A stretch of DNA of 11,580 nucleotides, from assembly GCA_030639705.1 (NCBI GenBank), contig DAOWKX010000240.1, positions 1 to 11,580 on the forward strand, written 5' to 3'. The translations under genes were made by a program, and so were the position numbers. The notes under the pieces are model-generated. The model did not search any database, was not told where the DNA came from, and saw nothing but the letters and a program-made list of their open reading frames with translations. The stretch comes from Candidatus Aminicenantota bacterium. Its GTDB lineage: Bacteria > Acidobacteriota > Aminicenantia > UBA2199. Below, one piece after another: positions 6,541 to 11,580 of the stretch (position 1 is its first letter; the number at the start of each line of letters is the position of its first letter).

Positions 6541-7773
6541 ATGAGCGTGATAGGATTGATACTTCTTGGTAGTTTCATGTTTACCTTTATTGTTTTGGCC
6601 TTGGTGCTGCTTATATTACTGGCAAAATCCAAACTGGTTGCATCCGGAAATGTGAACATTGTCATTAATGAGGATGTGGATAAAAGTGTGATCGTACCGG
6701 TTGGGGGAAAATTGATTGGAGCCCTTGCGGATAAAAAGATATTTGTTCCCTCTGGTTGTGGGGGAGGTGGTACCTGTGGTACCTGCCGGGTAATAGTCAC
6801 GGAAGGAGGAGGTACCATTCTGCCAACCGAGCGTTCCTTGATTAACCGAAAGGATGCCCGGGATGGTTTTCGTCTTGCCTGTCAGGTTCCCGTAAAGGGA
6901 GACATGCGAATAAAACTTTCCCCGGAAATACTTGAAGCTGAAAAATGGATATGTACCATCAGGGCCAACCACAATGTGGCTACCTTTATAAAAGAACTGA
7001 TCCTGGAACTTCCTGAAAAGCAGGAGGTTAATTTTCGGGCCGGCGGATACATTCAGATCGAAGCCCCGGTACACAAAATAAACTACCGGGATTTTAACAT
7101 CGAACCCGAGTACCAGCCTGAATGGGATAAAAATAATATGTGGCGCTATGTTTCCAGGGTTGATGAGCCCATTTCCCGTGCTTATTCCATGGCCAATTAT
7201 CCTGAGGAAAAGGGAATAATCATGCTGAATATCAGGATTGCCAACCCACCACCGGAAAAACCCAAAGCACCGCCCGGCCAGATGTCGTCATATTTGTTTG
7301 GGTTAAAACCTGGAGATGAGGTGATAATATCAGGGCCATATGGTGAATTTTTTGCCAAAGAGACCGAGAATGAAATGGTTTTTATCGGAGGCGGTGCAGG
7401 TATGGCCCCGATGCGTTCCCATATTTTTGATCAATTAAAACGAATTAAATCAGAAAAGACAATAACCTTTTGGTATGGAGCCAGAAGCCTGAAGGAGATG
7501 TTTTACGTTGATGATTTTAATAGCCTTCAAGAGGAATATGACAATTTCAAATGGTATGTTGGTTTATCAGAACCCCTGCCGGAAGATAATTGGAGAGGTT
7601 ATGTGGGATTTATTCACCAGATTGTTCATGATAATTATTTAAAAGAGCATCCGGCTCCTGAAGATTGTGAATATTATTTATGCGGTCCTCCCTTGATGAT
7701 TTCTGCCTGTTTAAAGATGCTGGATGAACAGGGCATTGAAAGTGAAAGCATACTGCTTGATGAATTTGGTTGA
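6541..7773 (+). CDS. nqrF: Na+-translocating NADH:quinone reductase subunit F (NADH dehydrogenase, FAD and 2Fe-2S)
   Basis: Encodes 410 residues, the usual NqrF length. Domains in order: one N-terminal membrane helix (about 4-28); a ferredoxin domain with 2Fe-2S ligands C73, C79, C82 and C114 (C-x5-C-x2-C-x31-C); a ferredoxin-reductase-like FAD domain with RAYSMANYP (213-221); and an NADH-binding domain with GGGAGMAPMRSH (283-294), the conserved CGPP (381-384) and the C-terminal DEFG. It takes hydride from NADH on the cytoplasmic side and passes electrons one at a time to the membrane iron centre. A 33-base spacer follows nqrE, with GAGGG at 6529-6533 as ribosome binding site. It is the last of the six structural genes; apbE follows after 47 bases with no obvious terminator. 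Confidence 0.97.
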   Translation: MSVIGLILLGSFMFTFIVLALVLLILLAKSKLVASGNVNIVINEDVDKSVIVPVGGKLIGALADKKIFVPSGCGGGGTCGTCRVIVTEGGGTILPTERSLINRKDARDGFRLACQVPVKGDMRIKLSPEILEAEKWICTIRANHNVATFIKELILELPEKQEVNFRAGGYIQIEAPVHKINYRDFNIEPEYQPEWDKNNMWRYVSRVDEPISRAYSMANYPEEKGIIMLNIRIANPPPEKPKAPPGQMSSYLFGLKPGDEVIISGPYGEFFAKETENEMVFIGGGAGMAPMRSHIFDQLKRIKSEKTITFWYGARSLKEMFYVDDFNSLQEEYDNFKWYVGLSEPLPEDNWRGYVGFIHQIVHDNYLKEHPAPEDCEYYLCGPPLMISACLKMLDEQGIESESILLDEFG

Positions 7774-7820
7774 TTTATAACGTTTTGGACAAACCCAGGA
7801 TTTGAAAATGAAGTGTTAAA

Positions 7821-8897
7821 ATGGATAGACTAGAGACCAGTAAGAACAGAATAAAATTTTTTATTATAATCATATTGCTTCCTTTTGTTTTTGCCAGTTG
7901 CTCAAATGAGAAAGCCCAGGATAAATTGGTGGTTATCAATGGGATGACCATGGGAACCACCTATACGGTTAAGCTTGTTAAAGGCTTTAAATCAGCGGTG
8001 GCGGGTGAAAAGGTTGATTATTACCTTTTAAAAAAGGGTATAACGCAGGTTCTGAAGCAAATCAACCAGCAAATGTCAATATTTATAAATGATTCAGAGA
8101 TTTCTCAATTCAACCGTTTTAGAGGCTCAGATTGGTTCCGGACTTCTCTGGATACAGCTAGGGTTATAAAGCAGGCATTATCTGTGAGTGAAAAATCTAA
8201 CGGAGCTTTTGATATAACCGTTGGTCCTTTGGTAAATTTGTGGGGATTTGGGACCAGAACTGTTGAAGGAATTCCTGATGAAGATGAAATAAAACAAAGT
8301 CTGAATATCATAGGTTACAAAAATATATCCGTTCGGTTGTCGCCCCCTGCTGTAAAAAAGAGGATCAGAGAAATTTATTGTGATTTATCGGCAATTGCCA
8401 AAGGATTTGGAGTAGATAGATTGGCTGAATATTTGGATTCCGAAAAAATATCCTCTTATCTCATTGAGATCGGCGGTGAGGTTCGGGCCAGAGGGAAAAA
8501 CAATTATAACAAATGGTGGCGGATAGGAATCGCTTCCCCTACCAACACGTTTGGTATCCAGAAAGTGATTGATCTGAAGAACCGGTCAATGGCGACTTCT
8601 GGCGATTATCGGAATTACTTTGAAAAAGACGGGATCCGGTATTCTCATACGATTAATCCTAAAACCGGAAGACCCATTTCGCATAATCTGGCCTCGGTTA
8701 CGGTTATTGATGATTCCTGTTTGGTTGCAGATGCCCTGGCGACTGCAATCAGTGTTTTGGGACCGGATAAGGGTTATGATTTTGCTTTAAAAGAAGATCT
8801 GGCTGTTTTTTTTGTCCAAAAGGCAGATAATGGATTTATAGAAAAATCAACTCCGAAATTTGAAAAAATTTTGGATTCCCGAGGAGATCAAAATTAA
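7821..8897 (+). CDS. apbE: FAD:protein FMN transferase ApbE (lipoprotein)
   Basis: Encodes 358 residues, typical of ApbE/Ftp, which splits FAD and transfers FMN to a Thr of target proteins on the periplasmic side. A lipoprotein signal (basic start, IIIILLPFVFASC) ends at a lipobox with lipidated C27. Family motifs are GMTMGTTYTV (41-50), GAFDITVGPLVNLWGFG (128-144), CDLSAIAKGFGVDRLAEYL (187-205), YLIEIGGEVRARG (213-225), SGDYRNYF (260-267), HTINPKTGRPI (276-286) and ADALATAI (303-310), whose Asp and Thr bind Mg2+. Its obvious substrates are T230 of NqrB and T232 of NqrC encoded just upstream. The ribosome binding site before ATG 7821 is weak, so read-through from nqrF is likely. The 3' end overlaps the next small gene. 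Confidence 0.95.
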   Translation: MDRLETSKNRIKFFIIIILLPFVFASCSNEKAQDKLVVINGMTMGTTYTVKLVKGFKSAVAGEKVDYYLLKKGITQVLKQINQQMSIFINDSEISQFNRFRGSDWFRTSLDTARVIKQALSVSEKSNGAFDITVGPLVNLWGFGTRTVEGIPDEDEIKQSLNIIGYKNISVRLSPPAVKKRIREIYCDLSAIAKGFGVDRLAEYLDSEKISSYLIEIGGEVRARGKNNYNKWWRIGIASPTNTFGIQKVIDLKNRSMATSGDYRNYFEKDGIRYSHTINPKTGRPISHNLASVTVIDDSCLVADALATAISVLGPDKGYDFALKEDLAVFFVQKADNGFIEKSTPKFEKILDSRGDQN

Positions 8898-9087
8898 TCC
8901 TATATTGGTGTATTTTTTTTCTTTCATTACCATGCTGATAATGGGGTGGGTTTTGTATTTCTCCGGATATAGAAAGAGGAAATCAATTTCTTGTGAAAGG
9001 TGTGGAAGAGACTTAAGAACTAAGGGAGACGAATCAACAACACCAAGCTGTCTGGATAATAAAGAATATTCCGAAAAAATGAATTAG
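8860..9087 (+). CDS. Small single-helix Cys protein in the nqrM position (candidate divergent NqrM)
   Basis: Encodes up to 75 residues: one membrane helix (about 15-35), a basic GYRKRKS stretch, then C45-x2-C48 and C64 in a hydrophilic tail. It follows apbE, the place nqrM (DUF539) often takes after nqrF or apbE. As I recall it, NqrM is a short protein with an N-terminal helix, a Gly-Tyr and Arg-Lys turn and a Cys cluster, needed to mature the NQR iron site. Layout and position agree; similarity beyond that is weak, and only three Cys are seen where I recall four. The start is uncertain: TTG 8860 lies within apbE without a ribosome binding site, GAGGAG at 8881-8886 points to a start further on, and TTG 8905 or GTG 8908 would give a protein that begins at the helix, as in NqrM. 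Plain hypothetical membrane protein is the alternative. Confidence 0.6.
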   Translation: MKKFWIPEEIKINPILVYFFSFITMLIMGWVLYFSGYRKRKSISCERCGRDLRTKGDESTTPSCLDNKEYSEKMN

Positions 9088-9090
9088 CGA

Positions 9091-9642
9091 TTAATCTTCG
9101 TTGATTGTGGTTTCTTCGTAGGTATAGCTCCCGCTGGCTGTGACATCATGGATAGTGCCGTTTTCATCCTGAATCTGGATTTCAACCACTATTTCGGTTG
9201 GAACATAAGGTTCAAAGGTAAAGGTGTCTTCATGAAGGGCATTTTCTAAGAAGGGTTGAGGCGTACCCACATAAAATTCTTTTATCTCATCCGCCGGAAT
9301 GATAGTATCCCCTGAAATTGACAGTTTATAATTTTGGAAATTGGACTGGTTGATTTCAAGAATAGTAACAATGTTCCGTTTAATTTTAAATGTCCAGCTG
9401 ATGATGGTTCCCGATATATCAGTATGATTGCGGATCGCAGCATACAGATTGATGCTGGTCAGTATATAATTATCCTTGTTTTTATTTTCGGGAATGACCG
9501 TTGCCTTTAATGAATAGCCAGAGGAGTTTTCAATGGAGAAATCTTCTAAGACTGTATCATCATCCGCGGTTTTACATCCATGTGTTATGATGAGTGAACA
9601 TATTGCCAGGGTTATTGATAAAAGAAAAACCAGTTTTTTCAT
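9091..9642 (-). CDS. Hypothetical lipoprotein
   Basis: Encodes 183 residues. The N-terminus (MKKLVFLLSITLAICSLIITHGC) is a lipoprotein signal peptide with lipobox ITHGC, so the mature protein starts at Cys23 and should be anchored in a membrane facing the periplasm or the cell surface. The rest is rich in alternating polar and beta-branched residues (FSIENSSGYSLKATVIPEN; IVVEIQIQDENGTIHDVTA), suggesting a beta-sandwich or Ig-like fold; I do not recognise a family. ATG 9642 is chosen over GTG 9645 because AGGAGG (complement of 9648-9653) lies five bases before it. The gene ends three bases from the convergent small Cys gene, leaving no room for a separate terminator. It is divergent from the beta-barrel gene at 9887, so the two may be functionally linked (inference). 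Confidence 0.8.
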   Translation of the reverse strand: MKKLVFLLSITLAICSLIITHGCKTADDDTVLEDFSIENSSGYSLKATVIPENKNKDNYILTSINLYAAIRNHTDISGTIISWTFKIKRNIVTILEINQSNFQNYKLSISGDTIIPADEIKEFYVGTPQPFLENALHEDTFTFEPYVPTEIVVEIQIQDENGTIHDVTASGSYTYEETTINED

Positions 9643-9647
9643 CACAG

Positions 9648-9653
9648 CCTCCT
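9648..9653 (-). promoter_or_regulatory. Shine-Dalgarno site AGGAGG of the lipoprotein gene
   Basis: The plus strand reads CCTCCT here, giving a perfect AGGAGG on the minus strand five bases before ATG 9642 and only two bases before the alternative GTG 9645. This spacing decides the start. Confidence 0.8.
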
Positions 9654-9886
9654 GTTTTTAACCAAAAATTTTTAGGGGAACAAAACAAACTAACATTTTT
9701 ATTACGGTGAAAAGAAAAAAAAGTTTTATCTCCCTGCTTTTTTTTAGCTAAAATTTTAAATAAAATATATTGAAGAAATTGAAGCAGTAAATACTTTTTA
9801 AAAAAACAATTTTCCATAACCAATCGAGTTAATTTTCCGTATAAATATTCCAGGATCAGAAAATTTTAATATGTGAGGAGTAATAT
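9654..9886. other. AT-rich divergent intergenic region
   Basis: About 230 bases separate the divergent lipoprotein and beta-barrel genes and must hold both promoters. The stretch is very AT-rich with many A and T runs. A TATAAA at 9840-9845 could be a -10 box for the downstream gene, but no good -35 stands at the right distance (TAACCA at 9817-9822). AGGAG at 9874-9878 is the ribosome binding site of the beta-barrel gene. A minus-strand open frame across 9572-9823 has no family features and is not called. I see no repeat or RNA gene. Confidence 0.5.
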
Positions 9887-10504
9887 ATGAGAAAAATTGC
9901 TTTTATATCAATTGTGATCGTGCTGTTTTCAACAGGAATTTTTTCCTCAGATTTTTCAATCAACCTGAATGTGAAATATAATTATGGTATTTCTGATTTT
10001 TTTGATGAATCCCAATCTTTTTTTTCATACAGCGGCAAGAATTTTGTAGAAAAGAGACATAATCATATGGGATTCGGCTTTAATATCAGTGTGTCTGTAC
10101 CGGTTTTTAAAAATGTATATGTGGTTCCTGGATTTTCACTGAGATACGGGCACCAGGATTACCAGTATGAGGAATTAACCGATGATATTGATGCTGAGTC
10201 AGATAAAGATACTTATTTTTTTAATATTATTACCGGAGAATTAAGTATCATATATGATATAATTCGTTTCAAATCCGATTGGTGCATTAATGTGGCAGCC
10301 GGATTAACCTATAACCGGTTGTCTGCAGATGAAGAGATGAGACTGGACGAAAAAACCTATTGGGGATTTCGGCCAGGTATCGGGGTGAAGTTTTTACAAC
10401 TAAAGCATTTCGGCTTCCAGTTTTTTTTGTTTTATGACCTGCCTTTTGATTCGGATTTGTTTTCCTATCTGGGTGTAAATGCCGGAATCATGGTTCGATT
10501 CTAA
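9887..10504 (+). CDS. Small outer-membrane beta-barrel protein
   Basis: Encodes 205 residues. A signal peptide (MRKIAFISIVIVLFSTGIFS, cleavage near residue 20-21) is followed by alternating hydrophobic/polar strands (FGFNISVSVPV, VYVVPGFSLRYGHQ, FFNIITGELSIIYDII, WCINVAAGLTYN, GFRPGIGVKFL, FGFQFFLFYDLPF) and a final strand GVNAGIMVRF. The C-terminal Phe and alternating aromatic residues fit the BAM recognition signal. Size suggests an 8- to 10-strand barrel of the OmpA/OmpW-like or opacity-like class; no family is recognised more closely. An acidic loop (DDIDAESDKD, 99-108) is probably surface-exposed and could bind cations (inference). GTGAGGAG precedes ATG 9887 with good spacing. The stop TAA shares bases with the stop of the convergent ammonia-lyase gene (4-base overlap, CTAA). 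Confidence 0.82.
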   Translation: MRKIAFISIVIVLFSTGIFSSDFSINLNVKYNYGISDFFDESQSFFSYSGKNFVEKRHNHMGFGFNISVSVPVFKNVYVVPGFSLRYGHQDYQYEELTDDIDAESDKDTYFFNIITGELSIIYDIIRFKSDWCINVAAGLTYNRLSADEEMRLDEKTYWGFRPGIGVKFLQLKHFGFQFFLFYDLPFDSDLFSYLGVNAGIMVRF

Positions 10505-11580
10505 TCCAAGCTTCCCACTTTGTTTTCAACCTCTTCCAGAATTTCACAGGATTTTACCAGATTTTTCATCACCGTATGATCAGGATAGAGGGGACGGTCA
10601 ATATCGAGAAAATCAACATATTTTCGGATCACTTCCTTGGCTTTAACCACACCCTGTCCGAATTTATATTCTCTGAAATCCAGTGCCTGGGCTGCGGCCA
10701 TAAATTCAATGCCCAGTATACCATAGGCGTTATCCATGATCTGAAAATTCTTAATGGCTGTATTCATACCCATGGAAACGAAATCTTCCTGATCCGCAGC
10801 AGCCGGAATCGACTGAATTGAAGCGGGCATTGAGAGAATTCGCTGCTCCACAATCTGCATATCAGCAGTATATTGACTCAACATGAGACCCGAGAACATT
10901 CCCGCTCCCTTGGTTAAAAAGGCCGGTAAACCAACACTAAGGGCCGGATTATTCAATCTGTTCATTCGTCGTTCTGACATGACACTGACCATGGTTATGG
11001 CTGCTCCTATCATGTCCATGGGCAATGATACCGGAGTTCCCTGGAAATTGGCTCCTGTCAATTGAAGGTTTTCCTCCGGGAAAAAAATGGGATTATCGCC
11101 CACACCGTTTAATTCGATTTCTACCTGGGATCTGGCAAAGGCCAGTGCATCGTGAACCGCACCAATTACCTGGGGTGTGGAGCGCATGGAATAGGCATCC
11201 TGGACTTTACATTTTATTTTACCCTCAATAAGATCTCCGCCCTGAATACATTTGTTGATGGCTCTGGCGCAGCGAATGGCTCCCGGGAAACCCCGTACTT
11301 CGTGGAGTTTTTTATTATAGGGCTTCATGTTGGCTTTAAGTGCTTCCAGAGACATGGAGGCGGCAATTTCAGCCTGTTTCAGCCAGCGGTTGGCATCATA
11401 AAGCAATATGGCGCTCATGGCAGTCAGTAGATTGGATCCGTTTATGGCTGCCAGTCCGTCTCTGGCTTTCAATCCCGGAGCAGGAATACCCGCTTTGTCC
11501 AGGGCCTCTTTCCCGGGTAGTAGTTTTCCATTGTAGTATGCCTCGCCTTCACCCATCAGCAGTAAGGCAATCTGGGACAT
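10501..11580 (-). CDS. hutH: Histidine / aromatic amino acid ammonia-lyase, C-terminal 359 residues (cut by the window edge)
   Basis: This belongs to the MIO-dependent ammonia-lyase/aminomutase family (HAL, PAL, TAL). The visible part begins at SQIALLLMGEGEA, which in the family directly follows the MIO-forming Ala-Ser-Gly and DLAPL, so that site lies just past the right edge. About 140-150 N-terminal residues are missing; the ATG at 11580 is internal and not the start. Family motifs seen: INGSN (46-50), QDAYSMRSTPQVIG (127-140), IELNGVGDNP (155-164), NFQGTP (178-183) and NQED-like DQEDFVSMG (263-271). QED, not the NQD form of plant PAL, points to a histidine ammonia-lyase-like enzyme, giving urocanate plus ammonia. 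NFQG and QEDF in place of the usual NFHG and QEDH leave the substrate open, and the substrate-selecting loop is off the window. The symbol is tentative. No other hut gene is visible. The stop overlaps that of the convergent barrel gene. Confidence 0.82.
   Translation of the reverse strand: MSQIALLLMGEGEAYYNGKLLPGKEALDKAGIPAPGLKARDGLAAINGSNLLTAMSAILLYDANRWLKQAEIAASMSLEALKANMKPYNKKLHEVRGFPGAIRCARAINKCIQGGDLIEGKIKCKVQDAYSMRSTPQVIGAVHDALAFARSQVEIELNGVGDNPIFFPEENLQLTGANFQGTPVSLPMDMIGAAITMVSVMSERRMNRLNNPALSVGLPAFLTKGAGMFSGLMLSQYTADMQIVEQRILSMPASIQSIPAAADQEDFVSMGMNTAIKNFQIMDNAYGILGIEFMAAAQALDFREYKFGQGVVKAKEVIRKYVDFLDIDRPLYPDHTVMKNLVKSCEILEEVENKVGSLD

Noticed and set aside
6767..6787. Short direct repeat GGTACCTG/TGGTACCTG
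   Set aside because: It simply encodes the Gly-Thr-Cys-Gly-Thr-Cys part of the 2Fe-2S ligand loop of NqrF.
6616..7074. A 152-codon open frame on the minus strand across nqrF
   Set aside because: It is antisense to the conserved ferredoxin domain of nqrF and shows no domain or ribosome binding site.
1894..7773. The cluster being an Rnf complex and not Na+-NQR
   Set aside because: NqrA and a NqrF with ferredoxin plus FAD/NADH domains are present, the order is A-B-C-D-E-F, and no RnfB or RnfC is seen.
9572..9823. Minus-strand open frame of 83 codons upstream of the lipoprotein gene
   Set aside because: It overlaps the lipoprotein start in another frame, lies in AT-rich spacer and has no recognisable features or ribosome binding site.

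Overview
The window is an AT-leaning, gene-dense bacterial segment. Its host has an outer membrane: the window carries a lipoprotein gene, a beta-barrel protein ending in Phe, and a sodium-pumping NADH:quinone oxidoreductase (Na+-NQR). Two adjacent DUF507 genes and the NQR operon fit a deep-branching or delta-type Gram-negative lineage, but nothing here fixes the phylum.

Layout. 1-904: 3' part of a class V (PLP, SufS-like) aminotransferase whose frame is broken by an in-frame TAA at 59-61. 1036-1601: two DUF507 genes overlapping by ATGA. 1602-1893: a spacer with an imperfect dyad repeat and a possible promoter. 1894-7773: a complete nqrABCDEF operon, followed on the same strand by apbE (7821-8897) and a 75-residue single-helix Cys protein (8860-9087) in the place usually held by nqrM. 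9091-9642 (minus): lipoprotein of unknown function. 9643-9886: AT-rich divergent spacer. 9887-10504: small outer-membrane beta-barrel protein. 10501-11580 (minus): C-terminal two thirds of a histidine/aromatic amino acid ammonia-lyase, cut by the window edge just after its expected MIO (Ala-Ser-Gly) site.

How they work together. NqrF oxidises NADH (FAD, 2Fe-2S). Electrons pass through the membrane iron site of NqrD/E and the covalent FMNs on NqrC and NqrB to quinone, and Na+ is exported. ApbE attaches the two FMNs. The small Cys protein may serve the iron site. All signature residues (four NqrF Cys, four NqrD/E Cys, FMN threonines in NqrB and NqrC) are present, so the pump looks functional.

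The most notable points are a perfect 16-bp inverted repeat inside the last codons of nqrA just upstream of the nqrB ribosome binding site, the divergent NqrM-like candidate, and the nonsense codon in the aminotransferase. I found no CRISPR array, IS element, tRNA, rRNA or clearly new multi-gene system.
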